From: Poa pratensis
Taxonomy: Eukaryota > Streptophyta > Magnoliopsida > Poales > Poaceae
Reading direction: 5' to 3'
Assembly: GCA_947311845.1 (NCBI GenBank)
Contig: CAMZMU010000089.1
Coordinates: forward strand, 25,011,981-25,075,980
DNA: 64,000 bases
A program made the translations under genes and the position numbers. The notes under the pieces were generated by a model. The model was not told the DNA's origin. It did not search any database and saw nothing but the letters and a program-made list of their open reading frames with translations. Within the stretch, counting starts at the first letter, position 1. Every line of letters begins with the position of its first letter. Below, piece after piece: positions 10,713 to 22,540 of the stretch.

Positions 10713-11693
10713 TCTCGGGGATGTGACCCCGGGTACCCCAGAGTTGTTGCTTTGACCGAAGCTCCTAGGACGTCAGATGCGCTCCAAGTCGAGGCAGGTG
10801 GCCTCGACTCTTCATCCCTAACCGGATCACTCTCCGACGATGACGGGACATCCCTAACCGGATCACTCTCCGCCTACGCCGAGACATCCCTAACCGGATC
10901 ACTCTCCGCAGACGCCAGGACTTCCCTAACCGGATCACTCTCCGCCGACGCCGGGACATCCCTAACCGGATCACTCTCCGCCGACGCCGGGACATCCCTA
11001 ACCGGATCACTCTCCGCCGGCGCCGGGACATCCCTAACCGGATCACTCTCCGCAGACGCCGACGTCTCCATCCCTAACCGGATCACTCTCCGCCGATGCC
11101 GGGACATCCTTATCCGAGTCATCATAAATATCTTCGGGAGAGGATAAGAAGAGGACGTGGAGATTCTGAGGACAACAGCTAGAAGACAAAGGCAAGGACG
11201 GCATCTCCCGGAGATGCCGGAGACAAGTGCTAGAAGACAAAGGAGTCAACTTATCAACAGTGTTTGTACAGTGCTCCTTGTCCCCTGGGTTCCCCTTTAT
11301 AAGGATCACCAGAGGAGAGCTCAAGGGGGGACGCGCGGGTGCGCGCAGCGAGAGGCTCTTCTCCCTTGCATCTTCTTCTTCCTAGAGCTTCTCACCATTG
11401 TTGGATCAAACAGCTCGAGGAGCATTTGTAGCCCACCGTATGCAAAGAGGAGAATACACCAAGTAGGCTAGTGCTGCAGTAGGGGTTTTACCTCCTCACG
11501 AGGGCCCCGAAGCAGGGTAATCGTGTGTGCTTTGTGTTCTTGGTTGTTCGTTCTTGTTCTTGCAGTTTTCTTCGTGTTCTTCGTGTGTTCTTCGTGTGTG
11601 ACTCCATCCCGCAATCCCTCCCCGAATCCACAAGCATCCGTTCGGCCCCAGAATAAGCCACCCCGTGGCATCTGCGTGATTCCCACCACGACA
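10713..11693 (+). repeat. 3' LTR of the minisatellite element
   Basis: It matches 6738-7684. Its first bases are TC instead of TG. It ends CCACGACA and is followed by the duplication TTGCA, after which copia pol resumes. Confidence 0.9.
10816..11107. repeat. 36-bp minisatellite in the 3' LTR, 8 units
   Basis: Same family as 6841-7096 with one extra unit. The extra unit accounts for almost all the length difference between the LTRs (981 versus 947 bp). Confidence 0.9.
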
Positions 11694-11698
11694 TTGCA

Positions 11699-12043
11699 CC
11701 AAGACTTCGTCTGTTTGATCCTCAGGAGCCTGATCATGATTATGACAGGAACAACAGGTAAAGGCATATGATCATCAACATTTGCATCCCCCTCATGAGA
11801 TAATGTGGTGGTGGTGGTAGGAAGTAAAAGTATCTGTTGGCGAAGAAGGGCACCGGCATTTTTATGCATGGAAGCAAATGGAAACACATTTTCATCAAAC
11901 ACAACATCACGTGAGATATAGACACGACCCGTAGATGGCTCAAGACATTTTACTCCTTTATGTCGTGGACTATAACCGAGGAAAACACAATGTGTCGACC
12001 GAAAAGCAAGTTTCCGTTTTTATATGGGCGAAGGTTGGGCCAA
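11699..12043 (-). pseudogene. Copia pol fragment: C-terminal integrase and linker
   Basis: On the minus strand the segment encodes the block F-DE-N-VFPFAS-H-NAG that typically follows the copia integrase core, then the start of the low-complexity linker. It is cut on the left by the 6738-11693 element and on the right by the 12044-20203 element. The frame changes within the segment. Confidence 0.82.
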
Positions 12044-13655
12044 TGATACGTCTCCAACGTATCCATAATTTCTGCTGTTCCATGCTTATATTATACCATT
12101 TGCTACATGTTTTATATACACTTCGTATCACTTTTATGCATTTTCTGGGACTAACCTATTAACAAGATGCCACAGTGCCAGTTCCCTGTTTTCTGCTGTT
12201 TTTGGTTTCAGAAAGTTACTTCTGGAAATATTCTCGGAATTGCACGAAACAAAAGGCCAGTCCCTATTTTTCCAGCACGTACACGGAGTCCGAAGGAGAG
12301 ACGAAGAGAGCCACGAGGTGGCCAAACCACAGGTGGCGCGGCTGGGCCCACAGCCGCGCCTGGGGTTTGGGCCCCTCGGGGGTCCGCCGACATCGCCCCT
12401 TCGCCTATTTATTCCCCGAGACGCGAAAACCCTAAAACACCGAGCCTTTCATCCAGAACATATTCGCTGCCGCCGCGTCGTCAACCCTAACTCGGGGGGT
12501 TCTGAAGCTCTTCCCGGCACCCTGCCGGAGAGGGGAATCATCACCGGAGGGCTCTACATCGCCATGCCCGCCTCCGGAGTGATGCGTGAGTAGTTCATCC
12601 TTGGACTATGGGTCCATAGCAGTAGCTAGATGGTTGTCTTCTCCACTTGTGCCATCATGTTTAGATCTTGTGAGCTGCCTATCATGATCATCTTATTGTA
12701 ATGCTACATGTTGTGTTTGCTGGGATCTGACTTATATTGATACCTATGTGGAGCTGAATATTATATTATCATGTCTATGTCATTTGTGATCTTGCATGCT
12801 CTCCGTTACTTGTTGAAGCCTTGGCCACGTGAATACTTGTAACTCCAAGAGGGGGTATTTATGCATGATAGTTGGGTTCAACCTCTATTTAACCTGGGAT
12901 AGTGACAGCAAGTTCTAAGGTTGTAGATGTGTTGTTGCCACTAGGGGTAAAACAGCAATGCTTTATTCAAGGATGAATGTATTGTTTACATTACGCACAT
13001 TACTTAATGCAATTGTCTGTTGCTTGCAACTTAATACTGGAAGGGGTACGGATGTTAACCGGAAAGTGGACTATTTAGGCATAGATGCATGCTGGATAGC
13101 GGTCTATGTACTTTGTCGTAATGCCCAAATGAATCTCATAGTAGACACCACAGCTCACACATGCATGTTATATGCACTTATCAATTGTCAATTGCCCAGC
13201 TGTAATTTGTTTACCCAGCATGTTAGTTATCTTATTGGAGAGACACCACTAGTGAACTGTGGACCCCGGTCCATTCTTTTACATCTGAAATACAATCTAC
13301 TGCAATCATTGTTCTCTACTGTTTTATGCAAACAAACATCATTTCCATTCGATACGTTTAACCCTTTGTTTTCAGCAAGCCGGTGAGATTGACAACCTCA
13401 CTGTTAAGTTGGGGCAAAGTAATTTGATTGTGTTGTGCAGGTTCCACGTTGGCACCGGAATCCCTGGTGTTGCGCCGCACTACACTCCTTCACCAACACC
13501 TTCGAAGCAAACCTCGTTTTCCTACTGGTCGATTAAACCTTGGTTTCATACTGAGGGAAAACTTACTGCTGCACTCATCATACCTTCCTCTTGGGGTTCC
13601 CAACTGACGTGTGACGTACAAGCATTGTTTCTGGCACTATAACCTAGAGCCACCA
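12044..13655 (+). repeat. 5' LTR of the 12044-20203 element
   Basis: It begins TGATACGTCTCCAACGTATC and ends GAGCCACCA. A TATA-like cctatttatt lies near 12403, followed by a GC-rich likely transcribed leader. It is nearly identical to 18583-20203. Confidence 0.92.
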
Positions 13656-13665
13656 ACACGTTTTC

Positions 13666-13683
13666 TGGCGCCGTTGCCGGGGA
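13666..13683 (+). other. Primer binding site
   Basis: TGGCGCCGTTGCCGGGGA lies 10 bases inside the 5' LTR. The same site occurs inverted at 31639-31655 in the second gag-protease element. Confidence 0.8.
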
Positions 13684-13840
13684 AAACCGAATTGCTTCTG
13701 CAAGGGGAGTCTCTCACACCCAATCTCTTTACTTTGTTATTTGTCTTGCTTAGTTTATTTTTATTTAGTTTGTTTGCTTCTTTATCAAAAACACAAAAAA
13801 ATTAGTTACTTGTTTAATTCAGTTTATTTTGTTTTTCAAA

Positions 13841-15929
13841 ATGAGTACTCCTGAGAACACTAAGTTGTGTGACTTCACTAGCACAAACAACAATGATTTC
13901 ATATGCACTCCTATTGCTCCACCTGCTTCTACAGCAGAATTTTATGAAATTAAACCTGCTCTATTAAATCTTGTTATGAAAGAGCAATTTTCTGGTGTTA
14001 GTACTGATGATGCTGCTGCCCATCTTAATAACTTTGTTGAACTTTGTGAAATGCAAAAGTATAAGGATATGGATGGGGATATTATAAAACTGAAACTTTT
14101 TCCTTTCTCCTTGAGAGGAAGAGCTAAAGAATGGTTGCTTTCTTTGCCTAGAAATAGTATTAATTCTTGGACAAAATGCAAAGATGCTTTCATAGGGAAA
14201 TATTATCCTCCTGCTAAGATTATATCCTTGAGAAGTAGCATTATGAATTTTAAACAACTTGATAATGAACATGTTGCTCAAGCTTGGGAAAGAATGAAAT
14301 CTTTGGTGAAGAATTGTCCCACTCATGGACTGACTACTTGGATGATCATCCAAACCTTTTATGCAGGATTAAATTTTTCCTCAAGGAACTTATTGGATTC
14401 AGCCTCTGGAGGAACCTTTATGTCCATCACTTTAGGTGCAGCAACAAAGCTACTTGATGATATGATGATCAACTATTCCGAATGGCACACCGAAAGAGCT
14501 CCTCAAGGTAAGAAGGTAAATTCTGTTGAAGAAACCTCCTCTTTGAGTGATAAGATTGATGCTATTATGTCTATGCTTGTGAATGGTAGATCTCATGTTG
14601 ATCCTAATAATGTTCCTTTAGCTTCATTGGTTGCTCAAGAAGAGCATGTTGATGTAAACTTCATTAAAAACAACAACTTCAACAACAATGCTTATAGGAA
14701 TAATTTTGGTAGCAACAATATAAGCCTTATCCTTCAAATGGTTATGGCAATTCTTATGGTAATTCCTACAGCAACAATAGAAGTGTGTCCTCTGATCTTG
14801 AAGCTATGCTTAAAGAATTTATTAGCACACAAAAAGCTTTCAATAAAACTGTTGAGGAAAAGTTTGAAAAAATTGATGATCTTGTCTCTAAAGTTGATAG
14901 TCTTGCTCATGATGTTGAAATTCTAAAACTGAAAGTTATGCCTAATGAAGTTAAAGATATAAGTCATTTGCTACAGCAAATGCCATCCAAGTTCGAATTG
15001 ATAATAATATTAGGATGTTGGCTGAATTGCATGCTAGGTGGGAAAAAGAGGAAGAACTTGAAAAAGAGAATAGTATAGTTAGAGTTTGTACTATCACCAC
15101 CACTAGTAATGCTAATGTTTCACATGCTAGTAAACCTCCTACTATTGATGGTAATGTTATTGGTGTTGATAATGTCTCTACTACTTCTGCAAGCGTTTGA
15201 AATTGCCTAAAACTGCTGAAACTTTTTCTGATAAAAGTGCTGAAATTTTTCAAACTATTGGAGACAATGGTTCCACCACCATTGACAATAATGATTTTGA
15301 TTTTGATGATTGTAACATCTCTGAAGTTATTATGTTCTTGCAAAAATTAGCTAGAAGTCCCAATGCTAGCACTATTAATTTGGCTTTTACAAAGCATATT
15401 ACAAATGCTCTTTTGCAAGCTAGGGAGGAGAAGTTGAAACTTAAAGCTTCTATTCCTAGGAAATTAGAAGATGGTTGGGAACCCATCATTAAGGTAAAGG
15501 TGAATGATTTTTATTGCAATGCCTTGTGTGATCTTGGTGCAAGTGTTTCAGTTTTGCCCAAGAAGCTTTATGATATTCTTGATTTGCCACCTTTGGAACA
15601 TTGTTATTTGGATGTTTTTCTCGCTGATAATGCTATGAAGAAACCTTTGGGGCGAGTTAATGATGTTTTTATTACGTAAAAATAACCTTGTCCCCGTTGA
15701 TTTTATTGTTATGGATATTGAATGCAATGCATCTTGTCCTATTGTTTTGGGAAGACCTTTTCTTCGAACTGTTGGTGCCATCATTGATATGAAAGAAGGT
15801 AATATAAGGTACCAATTTCCTCTCAAGAAAGGTATGGAACACTTCCCTAGGAAGAGAATGAAGTTACCTTTTGACTCTATTGTTAGAGCAAGTTATGATG
15901 TTGATGCTTCTTCTCTTGACAACACTTGA
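13841..15929 (+). pseudogene. gag-protease polyprotein of a pol-less gypsy element, frameshifted
   Basis: The likely start is the ATG at 13841 (MSTPENTKL). The first 300 residues contain the Retrotrans_gag core (GRAKEWLLSLP, then W-ERMKSLVK, then FYAGL). An Asn-rich segment and a coiled-coil-like Lys/Glu-rich segment (14785-15078) follow in a shifted frame. A retropepsin-like protease has the active-site motif CDLGASVSVLP near 15525-15560 and ends in ILGRPFL-like sequence near 15745. Frame changes occur near 14730, 14990, 15195 and 15677. Gag would form the particle and the protease would mature it. No RT, RNase H or integrase follows. The closest architecture I know is the Athila/Tat-related gypsy group; this is a family-level inference. 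Confidence 0.85.
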
Positions 15930-18545
15930 TTTTCACTTTCTGCGCCTAGCTGAAAGGCGTTAAAGAAAAGCGCTTATGGGAGACAACCCATCGTTTTTAT
16001 TTGCTGTTATTTTTGTTTTCTTTGAGTCAAGGAGTTTTGTTACTTCTGTAGCAACTCCTTTGTATCTTTATTTTATCGCAATGTTGTGCCAAGTAAAGTT
16101 CTATATTGAAAGTTGATGCAAGATTTGGATTTCTGCGCAGTGACAGATTTTTAGCTGTCACGGATTTGAGCTTATCTCCCTGTAGAAAATTCAAAAAATT
16201 CTGAGAAAAATCACGCATATTCCTGAGATATGTACGCAACTTTCATTATTTTAGGCCAGATCCATCTGAGCAACTTAAGTGCCTCGAAAAAATTCGTCAT
16301 TCCAGACTGTTCTGTTTTTGACAGATTCTGCCTTTTGTTTTGCATTCGCTCTTTTACTGTGTTTGTGTGGATTTCTTTGCTCCACAAAGCATTGGTGGCT
16401 GTAGCTAATGTCCAGAAGCTTTGGGATTGATTGTATCATTACAGAATATGAGAATTTTTGATTATGCACTAACCCTCTAATGAGAACTGTCTTGAGTTTG
16501 GTGTGAAGGAAGTTTTCAAGGATCAAGCGAGAAGGGTGATATTATGTGATCAAGAAGAGTGAAAAGCCTAAGCTTGGGGATGCCCCCGTGGTTCATCCCA
16601 ACCATATTCAGAGAGACTCAAGCGTCTAAGCTTGGGGATGCCCAAGGCATCCCCTTCTTCATCAACAAACTTATCAGGTCATCTCTAGTGAAACTATATT
16701 TTAATTCTTTCACATCTTATGCGCTTTACTTGGAGCGTCTGTGTGTTTTTATTTTTGTTTTTGTTTGAATAAATTCGGATCCTAGCAATCCTTGTGTGGG
16801 AGAGAGACACGCTCCGCTTTTTCATGTGAATACTCATGTTCTTCACTTATATTTGTTGAGTATTCTTAACTAGCTACTGCAGTGCTTTTAGCTCCTGTTT
16901 TTCATGCATCTCTTCGAGCTGTTAGCACTTGTTTATAAATACTCTCTTGCTGCATTATATTATCATTTGGAGAGTTTATGTTTAAATAAATTATTGGTGT
17001 TTGTTTGGAAGAAAGAAAATGCTACATGTAGTAGTTGGTATTGGAAAAGACATATGCATTCTTGTAGATCATTGTCTTGTTTTGATTTGATGCTTTGCAA
17101 TTGTTTTGAGCTCTCAAGTAGATCATGTTTAAGCTCTTGCATCATGTAGTTAAAGCCTAGTAGTGGAGAACTACCGTAGAGCTTGTTGAGACTTGGGATG
17201 CATATTTGTTCTCTCTAAGGTCTAGATATTTTCTGGTAAAATGTTTGAGCAACAAGGAAGACAGTGTAGAGTCTTATAATACTTGCAATATGTTTTTATG
17301 TGATTCTTGCTGTACCGGTTTATACTTGTGTTTGCTTCAAACAACCTTGCTAGCCTAAACTCTGTACTGAGAGGGAATGCTTCTCGTGCATCCAAAACTT
17401 GAGCCAAAACCCATGCCATTTGTGTCCACCATACCTACCTACTATGTGGTATTTCCTGCCATTCCAAGTAAATATTTCATGTGCTACCTTTAAACTATTC
17501 AAAACTTTATTACTCCTTATTTGTGTCAATGTTTTATAGCTCATGAGGAAGTATGTGGTGTTTTATCTTTCAATCTTGTCATTTACTTCTGACAGACTTT
17601 CACCTGGACTAGTGGCATATACATCCGCTTATCCAATAATTTGCAAAAAGAGCTGGCAACGGGGTGCCCAGCCCCAATTAATTACAACTTTCATTAATAA
17701 TTCTCTTCACATGTTTTGCCCTGATTTATCAGTAAGCAACTTAATTTTGCAATAGACACTCCTCCATGGTATGTGAATGTTGGAAGGCACCCGAGGATTC
17801 GGTTAGCCATGGCTTGTGTAAGCAAAAGGTTGGGAGGAGTGTCATCTATAAAGAAACTAAAATACATGTGTAAACAAAAGAGAAGAGGGATGATCTACCT
17901 TGCTGGTAGAATAACGTCCTTCATGGGAGCCGCTCTTTGAAAGTCTGGTTGACAAGGGGGTTAGAGTGCCCACTACCATTCGTTGACAACAACAAACACC
18001 TCTCAAATACTTATTTTGTGCTCTCTATATGCTTTCGAAAACTTAAAAAGCTCTAGCACATGATTTAATCCCTGCTTCCCTCTGCGAAGGGCCTATCTTT
18101 TACTTTATGTTGAGTCAGTTTACCTACTCCTTTCTATCTTAGAAGCAAACACTTGTGTCAACTTTGTGTGCATTGATTCTTACATATTTACTTATTGCAC
18201 TTGTTATATTGCTTTATGTTGACAACTATCCATGAGATATACATGTTACAAGTTGAAAGCAATGCTGAAACTTAATCATCCTTTGTGTTGCTTCAATGCC
18301 TTTTACTTTGAATCTATTGCTTTATGAGTTACCTCTTATGCAAAACTTTTTGATGCTTGTCTTGAAAGTACTATTCATGAAAAGTTTTTGCTTATATGAT
18401 TCATTGTTTACTCTTTATCTATTTGTTAGCAAACTATAGATCATTGCTTTGAGTCACTTCATTCATGACATGAGCCTTGCAATATATTGATCAAGATTGT
18501 GTGAAAGCATGTCTCCTCAGAAATTATTTGTTGTTATCGTTTTAC
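15930..18545 (+). other. Long non-coding internal region replacing pol
   Basis: About 2.6 kb of AT-rich DNA with no recognisable domain. It contains two copies of the 3' purine-tract motif near its left end (16568-16641). Confidence 0.75.
16568..16641 (+). repeat. Two internal copies of the polypurine-tract motif
   Basis: CTAAGCTTGGGGATGC occurs at 16568-16583 and 16626-16641 and again at the true 3' purine tract, 18566-18581. All three are exact over 16 bases. Confidence 0.85.
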
Positions 18546-18582
18546 CTACTCGAGGACGAGTAGAACTAAGCTTGGGGATGCT
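18546..18582 (+). other. 3' hairpin with AGGA loop and polypurine tract
   Basis: CTACTCG (18546-18552), loop AGGA, CGAGTAG (18557-18563) form a perfect 7-bp stem. Two bases later comes CTAAGCTTGGGGATGC and then the 3' LTR. The minus-strand element at 23619-33064 has the same layout with a different stem. Confidence 0.8.
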
Positions 18583-20203
18583 TGATACGTCTCCAACGTA
18601 TCCATAATTTCTGCTGTTCCATGCTTATATTATACCATTTGCTACATGTTTTATATACACTTCGTATCACTTTTATGCATTTTCTGGGACTAACCTATTA
18701 ACAAGATGCCACAGTGCCAGTTCCCTGTTTTCTGCTGTTTTTGGTTTCAGAAAGTTACTTCTGGAAATATTCTCGGAATTGCACGAAACAAAAGGCCAGT
18801 CCCTATTTTTCCAGCACGTACACGGAGTCCGAAGGAGAGACGAAGAGAGCCACGAGGTGGCCAAACCACAGGTGGCGCGGCTGGGCCCACAGCCGCGCCT
18901 GGTGGTTTGGGCCCCTCGGGGGTCCGCCGACATCGCCCCTTCGCCTATTTATTCCCCGAGACGCGAAAACCCTAAAACACCGAGCCTTTCATCCAGAACA
19001 TATTCGCTGCCGCCGCGTCGTCAACCCTAACTCGGGGGGTTCTGAAGCTCTTCCCGGCACCCTGCCGGAGAGGGGAATCATCACCGGAGGGCTCTACATC
19101 GCCATGCCCGCCTCCGGAGTGATGCGTGAGTAGTTCATCCTTGGACTATGGGTCCATAGCAGTAGCTAGATGGTTGTCTTCTCCACTTGTGCCATCATGT
19201 TTAGATCTTGTGAGCTGCCTATCATGATCAAGATCATCTTATTGTAATGCTACATGTTGTGTTTGCTGGGATCTGACTTATATTGATACCTATGTGGAGC
19301 TGAATATTATATTATCATGTCTATGTCATTTGTGATCTTGCATGCTCTCCGTTACTTGTTGAAGCCTTGGCCACGTGAATACTTGTAACTCCAAGAGGGG
19401 GTATTTATGCATGATAGTTGGGTTCAACCTCTATTTAACCTGGGATAGTGACAGCAAGTTCTAAGGTTGTAGATGTGTTGTTGCCACTAGGGGTAAAACA
19501 GCAATGCTTTATTCAAGGATGAATGTATTGTTTACATTACGCACATTACTTAATGCAATTGTCTGTTGCTTGCAACTTAATACTGGAAGGGGTACGGATG
19601 TTAACCGGAAAGTGGACTATTTAGGCATAGATGCATGCTGGATAGCGGTCTATGTACTTTGTCGTAATGCCCAAATGAATCTCATAGTAGACACCACAGC
19701 TCACACATGCATGTTATATGCACTTATCAATTGTCAATTGCCCAGCTGTAATTTGTTTACCCAGCATGTTAGTTATCTTATTGGAGAGACACCACTAGTG
19801 AACTGTGGACCCCGGTCCATTCTTTTACATCTGAAATACAATCTACTGCAATCATTGTTCTCTACTGTTTTATGCAAACAAACATCATTTTCCATTCGAT
19901 ACGTTTAACCCTTTGTTTTCAGCAAGCCGGTGAGATTGACAACCTCACTGTTAAGTTGGGGCAAAGTAATTTGATTGTGTTGTGCAGGTTCCACGTTGGC
20001 ACCGGAATCCCTGGTGTTGCGCCGCACTACACTCCTTCACCAACACCTTCGAAGCAAACCTCGTTTTCCTACTGGTCGATTAAACCTTGGTTTCATACTG
20101 AGGGAAAACTTACTGCTGCACTCATCATACCTTCCTCTTGGGGTTCCCAACTGACGTGTGACGTACAAGCATTGTTTCTGGCACTACTAACCTCGAGCCA
20201 CCA
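18583..20203 (+). repeat. 3' LTR of the 12044-20203 element
   Basis: Matches 12044-13655. It has an extra 6 bases near 19231 and single-base indels. It ends GAGCCACCA and is followed by GCCAA. Confidence 0.92.
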
Positions 20204-20208
20204 GCCAA

Positions 20209-20938
20209 CATGCACAGCAAAAAATGCGTAGAGAGTCATAGTTTGGTTTAGTGTGGAGAAGGCGTTCAACAGAAGACTCAAACGGAATGACTTTGCTAGG
20301 AAGCAAATTTATAAGAAATGTGGCTGTGAGAAAGGCTTCACCCCAAAATTTCCAAATTTAAGAGGCATGGAAGCATGAGCAAGTAAAGCTAGACCAACTT
20401 CGACAATGTGACGGTGTTTGCTCTCGGCTGAGCCATTTACTGATGAGCATGAGGACATGAAACATGGTGTGATGCCAATTTTTGAAAGAAACTGTTGAGT
20501 TTTTCATATTCACCACCCCAATCAGTTTGCATGGTTATTATTTTGCGATCAAACTTGTCGTTCAACAAGTTTGAAAATTAAGAAACACTTGATAAACATC
20601 AGAACGTTTTTTAAGCAAACAAATCCAAGTGAACTTGCTGAAATCATCAATGAAGTTTACATATAAGTGTGCTTGCCAACAGAGGCTGGGGCAGGACCCC
20701 ATACATCAGAAAAAATCTGCTCCAAGGGAACAGTAGAGACACTAGTAGAGACAGGAATGGTAATTGGTGGCTCTTAGCTAGTTGACAAGAATCACATATG
20801 TAAGGATTTATTTCTGGAGAATAAGCTAAACCATGTTTTCTAAAAACTTGTTGCACGATGAACGACGAAGGATTCCCTAAACGACGATGCCATGTGGATG
20901 AAGACTGCTTTATTGTAAGAAAAGCATGCTTGGACGAC
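20209..20938 (-). pseudogene. Copia integrase fragment (zinc-binding and catalytic core region)
   Basis: On the minus strand the right part gives the pre-integrase zinc-binding end (C-DSC-LAKSHQLPF near 20750-20800) after an H-R-LGNPS-like start. Integrase-core sequence with frame breaks follows leftward, including a stretch reading as the conserved QQNG-AERKHRHIVE-type helix near 20400-20440. It is bounded by the element at 12044-20203 and the solo LTR at 20939. Confidence 0.8.
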
Positions 20939-22535
20939 TGATACGTCTCAAACGTATCTATAATTTTTGATGTTCCATGTTGATATTATACAATTGTTAC
21001 TGTTTTGCATCCACTTTATGTCACTTTTATACATTTTTTGGGACTAACCTATTAACAAGATGCCACAGTGCCAGTTCCTGTTTTCTGCTGTTTTTGTATT
21101 CCAGAAAAACTAGTCTGGAAATATTCTCGGAATGGACGAAAATTTACGGAGGTCCCTATTTCATCGACAAGTCCCCGGAGTCCAAAGGAGAGATGGAGCA
21201 GAGCCACGAGGGCCCCACACGTGGGCTGGGCGCGGCCAAGGATGGGCCCACGCCCTACCCTTGTGTGGGCCCCTCGGGTGCCTCCAGCCGCCGCCCTTTC
21301 GCCTACTTATTCCCCCCGATGCAAAAACCATAGATACCCGAGTCATATTCCACGAAAAGTTTCAGAGGCGCCGCCGTCATCAACCCTAGCTTGGGAGGGT
21401 CCAGAACCTCTTCCCGGCACCCTGCCGGAGAGGGGAATCATCACCGGAGGGCTCTACATCACCATGCCTGCCTCCGGAGTGATGCGTGAGTAGTTCATCC
21501 TTGGACTACGGGTCCATAGCAGTAGCTAGATGGTTGTCTCTCCACTTTGTGCCATCATGTTTAGATCTTGTGAGCTGCCTAACATGATCAAGATCATCTT
21601 ATTGTAATGCTACATGTTGTGTTTGCTGGGATCCGATGAATATTGAATACTATGATCAAGTTGATTATTAATCTATGATACATGTTATTTATGATCTTGC
21701 ATGCTTTCCATTACTAGTAGATGCTTTGGCCGAGTAGATGCCTGTAACTCCAAGAGAGAGTATTTATGCTAGATAGTGGGTTCAGTCTCCAGTAATCTGG
21801 GCGAGTGACAGCAACGGCTAAGGTTGTGGATGTCTGTTGCTACTAGGGGTAACATAACAATGCTATGTCCACGATCATATGTACTTGTTTACTTTACGCA
21901 CATTGCTTAATGTGATTATCCGTTGCTTGCAACTTAATACCGACGGGGAACACGGATGTCAACCTGAAGGTGGATTATTAGTCATAGATGCGGTTGGATA
22001 AACGGTCTATGTATTTTGTCGTAATGTCCAATTAAATACCATGGTAGCCATCTTGTCATATATGTATGTATTGTCATGCGCTTAATATTTTATCAATTGC
22101 CCAGCTGTAATTTGTTTACCCAACACGTCGTTTATCTTTATGGAGAGACACCACTAGTGAACTGTGGACCCCGGTCCATTCTTTCATATTGATAAAACCA
22201 CCAACTGCAATCATTGTTCTCTTTTACTTTCTGCAATTAAACACTGTTTTCCACACCATACGTTTAATCCTATGTTTTCAGCAAGCCGGGGAGATTGACA
22301 ACCTTCCTGTTTCGTTGGGGCAAAGTAGTTTGATTGTATTGTGTGCAGGTTCCACGTCAGCGCCGGATTCCCTGGTGTTGCGCCGCATCACATTCCGCCA
22401 CTGACAACCTTCTGAAGTGCTACTGCTCCTCCTGGATTCGATAACCTTGGTTTCATATTGAGGCAAAACTTGCTGCTGCACTGCTTCATACCTTCCTCTT
22501 GGGGTCTCCCAACGAACGTGTGTTTCACGTCATCA
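20939..22535 (+). repeat. Solo LTR related to the 12044-20203 family
   Basis: It begins TGATACGTCTCAAACGTATC and ends ...CGTCATCA. The target duplication ACGAC lies at 20934-20938 and 22536-22540. It has the same block order as the other LTR, including the gcaccctgccggagagg block, but is clearly diverged. A lone LTR with a target duplication is the product of recombination between two LTRs of one element. Confidence 0.9.
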
Positions 22536-22540
22536 ACGAC

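Larger units (their letters stand above)
6738..11693 (+). mobile_element. Non-coding LTR retrotransposon built largely of minisatellites
   Basis: Two near-identical LTRs flank about 3 kb of internal DNA. The element is bounded by the 5-bp duplication TTGCA (6733-6737 and 11694-11698), and a primer site follows the left LTR. It interrupts copia pol. The internal domain has no gag, protease or pol. It consists of unique GC-rich DNA followed by several short-period tandem arrays. It must rely on enzymes from another element. It cannot be assigned to copia or gypsy from sequence alone. Confidence 0.9.
12044..20203 (+). mobile_element. Ty3/gypsy-type LTR retrotransposon with gag-protease only (8.2 kb)
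   Basis: LTRs of 1612 and 1621 bp flank an internal region with a primer site, gag and protease followed by about 2.6 kb without coding potential. The target duplication GCCAA lies at 12039-12043 and 20204-20208. No reverse transcriptase or integrase is present. The LTRs differ by only a handful of indels and substitutions, so insertion was recent. It interrupts the copia integrase region. Confidence 0.92.

Noticed and set aside
12134..12593. Overlapping ORFs in the LTRs (also at 18673-19133 and 21068-21493)
   Set aside because: They recur in every LTR copy on both strands at the GC-rich transcribed leader. They are LTR sequence, not host genes.
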